The position numbers and the translations under genes are program-made. A model generated the notes under the pieces. That model made no database searches. It saw only the letters and a list, made by a program, of their open reading frames with translations, and was not told the DNA's origin. From Litorimonas sp964352855 (GTDB lineage: Bacteria; Pseudomonadota; Alphaproteobacteria; Caulobacterales; Maricaulaceae), in contig CAYGTR010000011.1 of assembly GCA_964352855.1 (NCBI GenBank), forward strand, positions 14,839-78,838: a stretch of DNA of 64,000 nucleotides, in the 5' to 3' direction. Position 1 is the stretch's first letter, and each line of letters begins with the position of its first letter. Of the stretch, positions 42,995 through 51,664 are shown in pieces.

Positions 42995-43867
42995 ATGGAA
43001 AAATGTCTTCTTATATGTGCCGCATTTATGACGAGCCTTTGTTTGCCGGTTTTATCTTTGGCCAGCGAACCAACAGACTCGAAATTGGAGATTCGCCCAT
43101 TCGAGGAAAATTCAACGGACGCATTAGGGATGCTGGGTAGTCTTATCAAAGCAGACAGATTTTACGCGGCCGGACAATATGCAGAGGCCGCGCGACTTTA
43201 TGATCTTGTTTCGCAATTTGATCCGTCTTTGAGCCAAGCGACAATCGGACATGCCAAGAGCCAATTGGCTTTAAAAAACCCAAACCGCGCCATAGAGATT
43301 TTATCAGGTTCGTCCATGTCCTCGCCGGAGGCAGAAATCCTTCTCTCTGAAGCCATGGCGATGGTTTTGCCCAAAGAAAACGTTGAGACCTATTTGGAAG
43401 GTCGTTTAGATCTCTATAATGATGCCCGTCTTTGGAACTTACTCGGTCAGCTCCGCGATAAGAACGGAGACATCGAAAAGGCAAGAGAGGCTTATAGAGC
43501 AGCAGAAAATCTGGGACAACGTTCGGGAGTATTAGAAAATAATTTGGGCTTATCCGCATTGCGGCAAGGGAATTACGCCACCGCCGTTACACATCTTTCC
43601 CGAGCCGTGGCTTTATCGCCGACAAGTCAAAAAATTGATAATAATCGTCGATTAGCACTCCTTTTATCAGGAAACTATATTTCCGCATTGGAAGAGCTGA
43701 CATCCGAAGATTCTGTTGCCTTTATACTCGATGCAGCCCTTATCGCGAGACATCAAAACGAAGTAACCCTAGCTGCATTTTTATATCAAAAGGCCATAGA
43801 CATAAGCCCTGTCTATCACGAGAGAGCACAACGTGGCTTAAAAGTCATGCGCTCCCAAAATCTATGA
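42995..43867 (+). CDS. TPR protein of the Tad locus (TadD-like)
   Basis: This 290-residue protein has a signal peptide (ends LASEP) and about five tetratricopeptide repeats. Examples are FYAAGQYAEAARLYDLVSQFDP and LENNLGLSALRQGNYATAVTHL. It occupies the place of TadD, a TPR lipoprotein, but no lipobox is evident here, so it is probably periplasmic and soluble. It ends the pilus operon. TPR proteins here are thought to support secretin or pilus assembly. Confidence 0.85.
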   Translation: MEKCLLICAAFMTSLCLPVLSLASEPTDSKLEIRPFEENSTDALGMLGSLIKADRFYAAGQYAEAARLYDLVSQFDPSLSQATIGHAKSQLALKNPNRAIEILSGSSMSSPEAEILLSEAMAMVLPKENVETYLEGRLDLYNDARLWNLLGQLRDKNGDIEKAREAYRAAENLGQRSGVLENNLGLSALRQGNYATAVTHLSRAVALSPTSQKIDNNRRLALLLSGNYISALEELTSEDSVAFILDAALIARHQNEVTLAAFLYQKAIDISPVYHERAQRGLKVMRSQNL

Positions 43868-43913
43868 ATAGAGGAAGACTGAGTCGAGCGGCCCTCTATT
43901 ATCCGTTTCTCTT
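43867..43913 (+). terminator. Possible terminator of the tad operon
   Basis: The arms AATAGAGG (43867-43874) and CCTCTATT (43893-43900) enclose an 18-base loop that itself holds GACTGAGTC. A T-rich stretch follows. The loop is long and the T-run broken, so this is only a weak terminator candidate. Confidence 0.4.
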
Positions 43914-43979
43914 ATCATTTGTCATTGTGTGATGAAGCCCTACCTACCTCTGCAATGCTCCACGAGCACACCTGCCCTC

Positions 43980-44639
43980 TTATTCTCGCCGCAAAACCTT
44001 TTCCGTCAATATACCCCCCACCTTGCCCGCTTTAAATCGTGCCTTTACGTCGGCGGGATCGTAAACCGTTTCGACCCAATTCATAAACGCTATCGGCGTA
44101 TGCGCCTTGTAAGCCAGATAATCCTGGAAAAAGAAATCGAGTATGCCCGTCTTGCCATGGCGGATATGGCCGTATTTGAAGGCGAGTTGTTCCATAGCCT
44201 CTTCAATGCTGTCGCCAATGACAAAATGCCGATAAAGCACACCCATAATACCAGTGCGATCTGCTCCTGATTTGCAGTGAATCAGAGCGGGGTATTCGAT
44301 ACGTTGGAACAGGTCTCTGGCACCTTTCAATCGTGCGACGCTGTGCACATCACGGCTATACATACGATAATTGATCAGGCGAACGCCATGTTTCGCGCAG
44401 GTTTCTCGCTCCAGTGCATAAAAGCCCATCGGACTTTCACCGCGTAGATTAATGATGGTTTTAATGCCTTGATCCGCCAACCAAGCGATACGCTTGGCAT
44501 TCGGTTGCACAGAACGGTACATCTCACCGCCGATATGATGGTGATTGTGCACCCAAAGACGCAAAAAGCCGTGATCAGACCAAAGCGCTTCACGATTCGC
44601 ACGTTTTCTGTCCGCAGGATTGTTGAGATTAAGCGTCAT
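43980..44639 (-). CDS. Tyrosine/dual-specificity phosphatase-like protein
   Basis: This protein of about 219 residues has the Cys-dependent phosphatase loop HCKSGADRTG (C-x5-R complete; Cys near 122). It also has IKTIINLRGE upstream and AWLADQGIKT before that, as in bacterial DUF442/tyrosine-phosphatase-like proteins found near lipid A genes. The remaining C-terminal part (YLAYKAHTPIAFMNWVETVY) is a helical cap. A GTG at 44675 could start a longer form. It is divergent from the acyltransferase gene with only about 48 bp between, so a link to envelope lipid metabolism is possible. Confidence 0.83.
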   Translation of the reverse strand: MTLNLNNPADRKRANREALWSDHGFLRLWVHNHHHIGGEMYRSVQPNAKRIAWLADQGIKTIINLRGESPMGFYALERETCAKHGVRLINYRMYSRDVHSVARLKGARDLFQRIEYPALIHCKSGADRTGIMGVLYRHFVIGDSIEEAMEQLAFKYGHIRHGKTGILDFFFQDYLAYKAHTPIAFMNWVETVYDPADVKARFKAGKVGGILTEKVLRRE

Positions 44640-44687
44640 ATGACCTATGCGAGTTCCAAAATAAGATAACCGCACTTAACAGGGAGG

Positions 44688-45404
44688 ATGCGTGTGTTCA
44701 AACGCTTGATGCGCTCATTTTTCATGGCGGCCATTATTGGTTGGCTCGTAGCGGCCTATATGGTGATGATCAAATATACAACACGGTGGGAGGTTGAGCA
44801 CGTTGAACGCGCTGCCTCCATAATTGAAGGCGGGCAAGGGCTGATTGCACTCACTTGGCATTCACGGTTTTTAATGCTGAATTCCGCGTGGAAAAAGGGC
44901 TATGCGATGCCCCATGTTTTAATTTCCCGTTCGAGAGACGGCGCGATTGTCGCCTTTACAACCCAATTTTTAGGGCTGAAGTCCATTCGCGGTTCGACCA
45001 AAAAAGTGGGCAGCGAAAAAACCAAAGGCGGCGCACAGGCGGGACGGGATATTATAGAAGCTATTGAGCGCGGCGGCTGTATTGTTATCACACCGGACGG
45101 TCCGCGCGGCCCGCGGCAACGACTCGGCATGGGCCCCTTAAGATTAGCGAAACTCACGGGGGCACCCGTCTTACCTTGCACATTTTCAGTGGTACGGCGG
45201 AAGCAATTTGACAGTTGGGACAAATTCATCCTGCCAAAGCCCTTTGGGCGCGGGAAAATTGTCTGGGGCACGCCTGTCACTGTACCTGCAAATGCAGATG
45301 AGGCCCTCTTAGAGTCTCTGCGCCTTAGTATTGAGATAGAGATGAATTTGCTTTTAGCGGAGGCGGATATCTCCCTCGGCCATGAACCGGTGTCGGCGGC
45401 ATGA
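44688..45404 (+). CDS. DUF374 lysophospholipid acyltransferase-like protein
   Basis: This 238-residue membrane-associated protein has an N-terminal helix and a DUF374 acyltransferase-like domain. The catalytic region reads LTWHSRFLML (His in place of the usual HX4D context), with ISRSRDGAIVAFTTQFLG and the ITPDGPRGPRQRLGMG block. DUF374 genes commonly lie next to waaA and lpxK in alphaproteobacteria, so a role in lipid A or outer-membrane lipid assembly is likely. AGGGAGG precedes the ATG. Its stop overlaps the waaA start (ATGA). Confidence 0.85.
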   Translation: MRVFKRLMRSFFMAAIIGWLVAAYMVMIKYTTRWEVEHVERAASIIEGGQGLIALTWHSRFLMLNSAWKKGYAMPHVLISRSRDGAIVAFTTQFLGLKSIRGSTKKVGSEKTKGGAQAGRDIIEAIERGGCIVITPDGPRGPRQRLGMGPLRLAKLTGAPVLPCTFSVVRRKQFDSWDKFILPKPFGRGKIVWGTPVTVPANADEALLESLRLSIEIEMNLLLAEADISLGHEPVSAA

Positions 45405-46660
45405 GGCGACGTTATGCAGCACTGATGCGCGGGTTATCGATCATCGCGCCCCTTTGGATGAGGCGACGCGCGAAGGCCGGTAAAGAAGATGCGAGTCGTT
45501 TAGGGGAGCGTTACGGTAAAGGCGCCTTACCCCGACCCACAGGACAGCTAATCTGGATGCATGGGGCGTCGGTTGGCGAAACCAATATGATGTTGCCGCT
45601 GATAGAGCGTTTGCTTGCCGCTGATCCAGAGCGTCATATTCTGGTGACAAGCGGCACGCTGACGTCTGCGGCATTGATGGAAAAGAAACTCCCCGACAGA
45701 GCGTTTCATCAATTCGTGCCATTGGACGCACCGCAATTTGTGAAACGGTTTTTAGAACACTGGAAACCTGACCTCGCCATTTGGGCAGAGTCAGAGATTT
45801 GGCCAAATCTTATTTTAAAAACCAAAGCGGCTGATATCCCTATGGTGCTGATTAACGCGCGGATGAGTGAAAAATCGCTATCGGGTTGGCGCAAGCGTCC
45901 CAAATTCGCGACAGATATTTTCAGCTGTTTCAACACAATCCTTCCGGCAGATAGCCGCACGGCTGACGGCCTCTCACATATTTTAGACCTAGATCTTCAC
46001 GCTGTCGGAAATCTCAAATATGACGCGGGACCTTTGTCATTTAATAAGGACGAACGCACGATGTTAAAGTCTGCAATCGGACAAAAATCTGTATGGGTTG
46101 CCGCCAGTCTTCATGCTGAGGAAATGAACATTGTTTTCGATGCCCAGAAGCAATTGAACCAAAAACAACTGAAAAAGACGCTGCTTATCCTTGTCCCGCG
46201 TCACCCTAGCGAGGCTGCGTCGCGCATGATAATCGCGGATCATCCGCATCTCAAGATTGCGCGGCGGTCTAAGGATCAAACACCCACCCCCGAAACAGAT
46301 ATTTATTTATTTGATACGTTGGGTGAAATGGGCTTGGCTTATGTATTAGGCGATATCGCCTTGGTGGGCGGGTCATTATCCCCGGAACTCATGGGTCATA
46401 ATCCTTTAGAGCCCATCCGTTTGAATATCCCGACAGTCACAGGGCCATATTTTGCAAGCTTTGCCGAAGTCTATGCACCCTATATTGAAAATAATGCTGT
46501 TACAGCCATTGAAGATATCAACTGCCTCGCCCAAATAATAGAGGATATGTTGGCCTCGCCCGAAACCCGCAAAGAGATGACTGACCGCGCGAGCATGATT
46601 GCCCGCGAAATGTCCGGAAGTTTGGACATCACCGTTCGGACATTGGAAGCCCTGCTATGA
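45401..46660 (+). CDS. waaA: 3-deoxy-D-manno-octulosonic acid transferase
   Basis: WaaA (KdtA) adds Kdo sugars to lipid A precursors at the inner membrane. The 419-residue GT30 protein shows the acceptor-side MHGASVGETNMMLPLIERL, VTSGTLTSAALM, WAESEIWPNLI, and the CMP-Kdo-binding GGSLSPELMGHNPLEP. It starts in the ATGA overlap with DUF374 and precedes lpxK by 10 bp. Confidence 0.94.
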   Translation: MRRRYAALMRGLSIIAPLWMRRRAKAGKEDASRLGERYGKGALPRPTGQLIWMHGASVGETNMMLPLIERLLAADPERHILVTSGTLTSAALMEKKLPDRAFHQFVPLDAPQFVKRFLEHWKPDLAIWAESEIWPNLILKTKAADIPMVLINARMSEKSLSGWRKRPKFATDIFSCFNTILPADSRTADGLSHILDLDLHAVGNLKYDAGPLSFNKDERTMLKSAIGQKSVWVAASLHAEEMNIVFDAQKQLNQKQLKKTLLILVPRHPSEAASRMIIADHPHLKIARRSKDQTPTPETDIYLFDTLGEMGLAYVLGDIALVGGSLSPELMGHNPLEPIRLNIPTVTGPYFASFAEVYAPYIENNAVTAIEDINCLAQIIEDMLASPETRKEMTDRASMIAREMSGSLDITVRTLEALL

Positions 46661-46670
46661 GACCGCCCCA

Positions 46671-47666
46671 ATGAGACCCCCAGAGTTTTGGAATCATCGT
46701 CACGGACGTGACGCCGCCCCTATGATGCGGACACTGCTCTCTCCTGTTGCGTGGCTCTACGCCAAAGCCGTCAGACGTCGTTTTAAAATAACCGAGAGCT
46801 TTGACGCAGGCATCCCTGTTATCTGTGTCGGTAACGCCACAATGGGCGGGACGGGTAAGACACCGATAGTCATTTATTTGTTACAAAGCTTACGCCGCAT
46901 GGAACTGAACGCCGTTGGACTGACGCGCGGCTATGGTGGGCAGGAAAAAGGCCCTATTCCCGTACATCAACGCCACACGGCCAAGGATGTCGGGGATGAA
47001 CCGCTGCTCCTTGCGCGCCACGGCCCTGTCTGGGTCGCCGAAGGGCGCGATGACGGTGCCCGCGCCGCACGCTCACATGGTGCACAAATTATCGTTATGG
47101 ATGATGGCCATCAGAACCCGCAAATCATCAAAACACTCTCACTCCTCGTCGTTGACGCAGAAGTTGGCTTTGGGAATGGCTGCGTCTTCCCAGCAGGGCC
47201 GTTGCGAGAACCTTTGAACGACGCCTTGGAACGCGCGGATGCCATAATTCTGATGAAGCCTACGCCCGATTATGAAATCGAACCGCATTTGGCTAAACAG
47301 CTCAAAGGCCAAGTCGTGATTCCTGCCTATCTGGCCCCGCAATCCAAACCACCGAGCGGCAAGCTCTATGCCTTTGCGGGCATTGGTCGTCCGAATAAAT
47401 TCTTTGATTCGCTCCGGCGTCACGGCGGCGAGATTGTTGAGGAAGTGCCTTTCTCTGACCATCACCCCTATGATGATGCTGATATTGAGAGCCTGTTCCT
47501 TTTGGCGAGCGAATATGAGGCGTCACTGATCACAACAGAGAAAGATCATGTCCGCCTGCCGCAAGGTTATAAGAAAGGCATCCATGCTTGGCCTGTCAAA
47601 GTTGTCTTTGAAGATGAACTTACCATACGCCGCCTGCTCCACCCGATTATTCAAGCGGTTAAGTAA
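46671..47666 (+). CDS. lpxK: Tetraacyldisaccharide 4'-kinase
   Basis: LpxK phosphorylates the lipid A disaccharide at the 4' position. The roughly 331-residue protein starts MRPPEFWNHRHG and has the P-loop VGNATMGGTGKTPIVIYL (about residues 52-70). It also has LTRGYGG, DEPLLLARHGPVWVAEGR and MDDGHQNPQI, all typical. The frame extends upstream into waaA, but the ATG at 46671 is the family start. Followed by the LpxL-type gene after 3 bp. Confidence 0.95.
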   Translation: MRPPEFWNHRHGRDAAPMMRTLLSPVAWLYAKAVRRRFKITESFDAGIPVICVGNATMGGTGKTPIVIYLLQSLRRMELNAVGLTRGYGGQEKGPIPVHQRHTAKDVGDEPLLLARHGPVWVAEGRDDGARAARSHGAQIIVMDDGHQNPQIIKTLSLLVVDAEVGFGNGCVFPAGPLREPLNDALERADAIILMKPTPDYEIEPHLAKQLKGQVVIPAYLAPQSKPPSGKLYAFAGIGRPNKFFDSLRRHGGEIVEEVPFSDHHPYDDADIESLFLLASEYEASLITTEKDHVRLPQGYKKGIHAWPVKVVFEDELTIRRLLHPIIQAVK

Positions 47667-47669
47667 GCC

Positions 47670-48557
47670 ATGGCAAATCTGGGAACAAAAATCGCTTGGC
47701 GATTGGAAGCTCTGGCCTATGACATTGTCAGCTTTATTCTGAACCTATTTCCTTTCGCCTTTATTTCTTGGCTCGGCGGTAAGATTGTCGGTTTCATTGG
47801 GCCTCTGACATCGAAACATCACATTGCCCACACGGGCTTGAAAATTGCTTTCCCGGAAAAATCAGAACTTGAATTAAAAAACATTCTGAAAGCCCAATGG
47901 CATAATACGGGCCGCACCTTCGCCGAATTCCCATTGATGCACCGGGTCAAAGCTTATGACGGAGAGCGTGTCGACATCAGAGGCTTGGAACACTTCCAAG
48001 CCAATACTCCCGCCGTTATTGTAACGGGGCATTTTGCCAATTGGGAAGTGATGGCGACCGTTCTGTCGCAATCCGCTCTGCCCGTGCGCATTACCTATCG
48101 CAAAATAAATAATCCCTATATCGATAAGCGCGTTCGCCAAAAACGCGAAGCGTATGGGACAGAATATCTCGTGCAGAAATCAACACATAAAGGTGGGCGA
48201 CAGCTTTATGGCGCGCTGAGAAAAGGCGAGAGTATCGCGATTTTGAATGATCAGAAGTTCAATACGGGATTACCCATTCCATTTTTCGGCACCGAAGCTA
48301 TGACCGCTCAAGGGGCCACGCGCTTAGCCCTCAAAACGGAACGTCCCTTACTGCCTATGGCTGTCACACGCGACGGTGCTAAATTCACCGTCACATTCTA
48401 TCCTCCGGTTCCGTTAAGTAAAACAGGTGACCGTGAGGCTGACGTGTTAGAAGGCGTTACGAAAATTACGCAATTTGTTGAAGACCGTGTGAGAGAAAAT
48501 CCCGAACAATGGTTCTGGGTGCATCGGCGCTGGCCAAAAGCGCTTTATAAAAAATAA
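47670..48557 (+). CDS. LpxL/LpxM-family lipid A acyltransferase
   Basis: This 295-residue protein is in the lysophospholipid/lauroyl acyltransferase family that adds secondary fatty acyl chains to Kdo-lipid A. The catalytic HX4D/E motif is in VTGHFANWEVMA (His and Glu). Other blocks are RKINNPYIDK, ILNDQKFNTGLPIPFFG and the C-terminal ENPEQWFWVHRRWP. An N-terminal membrane helix is present. It completes the DUF374-waaA-lpxK set. The exact acyl position cannot be read. Confidence 0.9.
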   Translation: MANLGTKIAWRLEALAYDIVSFILNLFPFAFISWLGGKIVGFIGPLTSKHHIAHTGLKIAFPEKSELELKNILKAQWHNTGRTFAEFPLMHRVKAYDGERVDIRGLEHFQANTPAVIVTGHFANWEVMATVLSQSALPVRITYRKINNPYIDKRVRQKREAYGTEYLVQKSTHKGGRQLYGALRKGESIAILNDQKFNTGLPIPFFGTEAMTAQGATRLALKTERPLLPMAVTRDGAKFTVTFYPPVPLSKTGDREADVLEGVTKITQFVEDRVRENPEQWFWVHRRWPKALYKK

Positions 48558-48878
48558 TTAAGCCGACTTCTTCCCTTTTACGCGATCCCATTGATCAAAT
48601 TCATGGGCGATGCAGCGCTCAATGAGTTTGCGCCAGACCGGTTCGGCGATGTCGGCGGAGAGACCCTGTTGCTTGGCTTCCAACAAGACCTTACTCACCA
48701 CATCTTCGATGCGGTCGGCATCATAAACGGCGTCGCGGCTTTGTTTGATGCGCGCAGCGGCATGCATATAGCCCTGACGGGTTACTAGCAGGCGCACAAG
48801 CTCGCGATCAATCATGTCGACCCCTTCGCGCACGTCCCGCATGGTTTCACAATGTTCCGGTAATTTTGCCATGCGCAT
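48558..48878 (-). CDS. Chorismate mutase, AroQ class
   Basis: This 106-residue all-helical protein matches the AroQ fold: REGVDMIDRELVRLLVTRQGYM, then the Lys-bearing IKQSRDAVYDADRIEDVV, and the last helix with WRKLIERCIAHEFDQWD. It converts chorismate to prephenate; some relatives are isochorismate-pyruvate lyases, which this short form could also be. The start follows AGAGGG. The M23 peptidase gene ends 13 bp upstream, so they may be cotranscribed. Confidence 0.87.
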   Translation of the reverse strand: MRMAKLPEHCETMRDVREGVDMIDRELVRLLVTRQGYMHAAARIKQSRDAVYDADRIEDVVSKVLLEAKQQGLSADIAEPVWRKLIERCIAHEFDQWDRVKGKKSA

Positions 48879-48891
48879 TTAGCCCTCTTGT

Positions 48892-49824
48892 TTATTCATT
48901 TTGGGGCCACTCCGTCAGTAATTCGGGGTCGAGGTTACGATTACGCCACTTTAAACGCCAGCATAAATGCGGCCCTGTCGAGCGGCCTTTTGACCCGACC
49001 GTCGCGATTTGTTCGCCTTGTTTTACGGCTTGGCCGTTTGTGACCAAAATTTCGTCATTATGTAAATAATAACTGATGAGGCCCTGACCATGATCAATCA
49101 TAATCAGCGAGCCCTCAAAATACATATCATCATCCGCAAGGCTGACGATACCATCGGCAGGCGCAACAATGGGTGTGCCTTTTGGCGCGGCCAGATCAAC
49201 CCCGTAATGCGGCTTTTTCGGCTCACCGTTCAAAATACGCTGCGCCCCGAAGTTGGTTGTCTTAATGAAATCCGATTGAATAGGATAAATAAATCCGTCT
49301 TTAAATCCTATCTCTTCGGCACGCGAGGCAAAACCCTTTTGCTTGCGAGCTGTTGCACTACGGATACGTTTGAGCTGCTCTTCGGTGAAGGTAGAGACTT
49401 GAGATGGGGGGAGCCCATCAATGCGGGAGGTGTCATAGTCTCGGGGGGTGACATCAAAGAATACTCTGTCGCCTGCATATTCTACAAAATTCGTCGTTTC
49501 ATCGCGGTCAAAACCGACAATCAAGCGGCCATTTTCATCAGCCTTTTCAAAATAAAAATCATCTTCCCCACGAGCAATTTTAACTTTGGCATTTGGAAGC
49601 GTATCGCACAACACAGCTCCGCCTTGCTGCACAATACCATTACAGTGAATGCTTTTGTGAGCAGACTTGGCTTTGCTAGAGTCGAGAATTTCAAACCTTT
49701 CAATATTACTAAATTCTTTCGTTGGCTCAGACTGCTTTTCAATTGCCCTCGGCTCCTGCGCACACGCGCTCAAAGGCAAGGCCATCACCAAAACTGTCAG
49801 AGCCAAAGCCCGCATATTAGGCAT
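48892..49824 (-). CDS. M23-family metallopeptidase-like lipoprotein
   Basis: This protein of about 310 residues has a signal peptide with lipobox-like SAC (MPNMRALALTVLVMALPLSAC). A linker and a partly conserved region precede the C-terminal peptidase M23 domain with HYGVDLAAPKGTPIVAPADG, GSLIMIDHGQGLISYYLHND and GPHLCWRLKW. The HxG(x)D and HxH metal residues appear intact except that the last HLCW lacks the second His of a typical HLHW, so catalytic activity is uncertain. It probably acts on or senses peptidoglycan. The ATG at 49824 (or 49815) overlaps or abuts the DUF2093 stop. Confidence 0.87.
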   Translation of the reverse strand: MPNMRALALTVLVMALPLSACAQEPRAIEKQSEPTKEFSNIERFEILDSSKAKSAHKSIHCNGIVQQGGAVLCDTLPNAKVKIARGEDDFYFEKADENGRLIVGFDRDETTNFVEYAGDRVFFDVTPRDYDTSRIDGLPPSQVSTFTEEQLKRIRSATARKQKGFASRAEEIGFKDGFIYPIQSDFIKTTNFGAQRILNGEPKKPHYGVDLAAPKGTPIVAPADGIVSLADDDMYFEGSLIMIDHGQGLISYYLHNDEILVTNGQAVKQGEQIATVGSKGRSTGPHLCWRLKWRNRNLDPELLTEWPQNE

Positions 49825-50026
49825 TATCTCTTTGATGAGCCGCCAAGCTCGCCGTCGCATCTTTATAGGCTTCTTGCTTACCGGCACTCCAATAGCGGAG
49901 ACGTTCAAGCGGGATTTTTTCACCCGTTACAGCACAGGACACATAAGCCCCGGTTTTCATAATTGTGAAATCAGAATCTCCATAATGGATCTGCGCTTCG
50001 CCTTGGCTTTGAAAAAAACTATTCAT
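49817..50026 (-). CDS. DUF2093 family protein
   Basis: This 69-residue protein has the DUF2093 pattern FTIMKTGAYVSCAVTGEKIPLERLRYWSAGKQEAY, including the single Cys in the CAVTG motif. Genes of this family are confined, to my knowledge, to alphaproteobacteria and are often near lpxK. Function is unknown. It is translated in a different frame from the M23 gene, whose start overlaps its stop. It is the strongest lineage marker in the window. Confidence 0.85.
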   Translation of the reverse strand: MNSFFQSQGEAQIHYGDSDFTIMKTGAYVSCAVTGEKIPLERLRYWSAGKQEAYKDATASLAAHQRDNA

Positions 50027-50089
50027 GAGTGTTCTATAACGTGTTGGCGCGTGAAAGCGAAGCGCGAATAGTAGTTGTTTTTAACCGAT

Positions 50090-50127
50090 GTCATACCGAC
50101 GCGAGCAAAGCTCGCCCGCGGTGTGAC
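50090..50127. repeat. GC-rich inverted repeat after xseA
   Basis: The outer arms GTCATACCG and CGGTGTGAC (one mismatch) and the inner arms GCGAGC/GCTCGC around AAA form a stable hairpin between xseA and the DUF2093 gene. No T-run follows directly on either strand. It resembles a REP-type intergenic element, but only one copy was seen here. Confidence 0.5.
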
Positions 50128-50135
50128 AGCTATAA

Positions 50136-51593
50136 TTAAAACAAATCCCCTTGCGGTGTTTCAGGCTTTGATGTTTTCTTTGGCTTAGGTTTCGAGCCAC
50201 CGCCTGCAATCACGGCGCTGCGTTCACCATCCGTAAAAGTGAGCGTCACACCTTGCCCCGCGCTAACCGCATCTTTGCTGCGCACAACTTGGCCCTTATC
50301 ATCCTGCACAAGGGCATATCCGCGGTCGAGCACACCTTGATAGCTGTAAGCATCAAGGAGTTTTCCGGCGCGTTCCAAACGGTCCGAACGGCTTTTAATC
50401 TGACGTCTTACCGCTTGCTCAGAAGCCGTTGCCAAACGCATCGCGGTCTCACCTTGTTGCACTAGTTTATTTTCATACCGCGTTTTCGTAAATCGCATCG
50501 CCGCTTTCAACGCTTTGTCGCGTTGTGCCAGACGTTCCGATGCACGGCTTAAAATCTGGTCCATACTCGGCAGACGTTGTAGGGCGAGCGCATTGCGCTG
50601 CGGCTCATAAAGCCGTTGCGGGGACGGCAAACGCGCGGCTGCCAGATCGAGCCGTTGTTGGGCAGGGGCCAGAACCGTTTCCAATCGCGGCAGTTTAGCT
50701 GCGCGGAGTCGCGTCTCACGTTCCAATACAGAACGGCGTAATCCGCGGCCTAAGCGCAGCCCATAATCGGCGAGCGTTTCAAGCCAATCCGCACGCACCG
50801 GCACGGCGACTTCGGCGGCGCCTGTCGGGGTCGGGGCGCGGTAATCGGCGACATAATCAATCAACGTCCAATCCGTTTCGTGGCCAACCGCTGAAATCAG
50901 CGGAATGGTCGAGGCCGCCGCGGCGCGCGCCACGCTCTCTTCGTTAAAGCACCAGAGGTCTTCCATCGACCCACCGCCCCTTGCGATGATCAGGACATCA
51001 GGCCTTGGAAAGCCCTCCCCGTGATTAAAGCCCGTAATCGCCGCTGCTATTTGCTCAGCCGCTTTATCGCCTTGCACCAGCACGGGCCAGACAAGCACAT
51101 GGCTTGGGAAACGATCCGAGATACGGTGCAAAATATCGCGAATAACCGCGCCTGTTTGTGACGTCACCACGCCTATGGTTGTGGGCATAAAGGGCAATGC
51201 GACTTTACGGTTCTCATCGAACAAGCCTTCGGCGGCGAGGGCTTTCTTGCGCTTTTCATAAAGCGCCATCAGCGCCCCTGCCCCGGCAAGCTCCATCTTT
51301 TCGATAATGAGTTGATAGTTAGACCGTCCGGGATAGGTCGTCAGTTTGCCTTCGCATACGACCTCCATACCTTCTTCGGGTTGCATGGAGAGACGTCCCA
51401 TGACGCCCTTCCAGATAATGGAGTTGATCACGGCTTTGTCGTCTTTGACATCCAAATAGCAATGCCCCGAACGCGCAATCGTCACACGCCCCAGCTCGCC
51501 ACGCACGCGGACATGCCCAAATTGTTCCTCAATTGCCTGTTTGAGGGAAAAGGCCAGTTCAGAGACTGTGAATTCGGGTGTATTTGAGCTCAT
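50136..51593 (-). CDS. xseA: Exodeoxyribonuclease VII large subunit
   Basis: XseA with XseB forms exonuclease VII, which degrades single-stranded DNA. The 485-residue protein has the N-terminal OB-fold (FGHVRVRGELGRVTIARSGHCYLDVKD). The catalytic domain has VVTSQTGAVIRDILHRISDRFP, IIARGGGSMEDLWCFNEESV and ISAVGHETDWTLIDYVADYRAPTPTGAAE. It ends with a long helical region and a Lys/Pro-rich tail. The partner gene xseB is not in this window. It is divergent from purD with 71 bp between. Confidence 0.95.
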   Translation of the reverse strand: MSSNTPEFTVSELAFSLKQAIEEQFGHVRVRGELGRVTIARSGHCYLDVKDDKAVINSIIWKGVMGRLSMQPEEGMEVVCEGKLTTYPGRSNYQLIIEKMELAGAGALMALYEKRKKALAAEGLFDENRKVALPFMPTTIGVVTSQTGAVIRDILHRISDRFPSHVLVWPVLVQGDKAAEQIAAAITGFNHGEGFPRPDVLIIARGGGSMEDLWCFNEESVARAAAASTIPLISAVGHETDWTLIDYVADYRAPTPTGAAEVAVPVRADWLETLADYGLRLGRGLRRSVLERETRLRAAKLPRLETVLAPAQQRLDLAAARLPSPQRLYEPQRNALALQRLPSMDQILSRASERLAQRDKALKAAMRFTKTRYENKLVQQGETAMRLATASEQAVRRQIKSRSDRLERAGKLLDAYSYQGVLDRGYALVQDDKGQVVRSKDAVSAGQGVTLTFTDGERSAVIAGGGSKPKPKKTSKPETPQGDLF

Positions 51594-51664
51594 AATTGGG
51601 GATGAAATAGAATGGATTCGGCGCGGTGTATAGGGTAGAGGCTCCCCAAAGTTTGAGGTTTAAC

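Noticed and set aside
49090..49962. 290-codon plus-strand frame
   Set aside because: It lies antisense to the M23 peptidase and DUF2093 genes, both of which have clear protein families; its translation is not protein-like.
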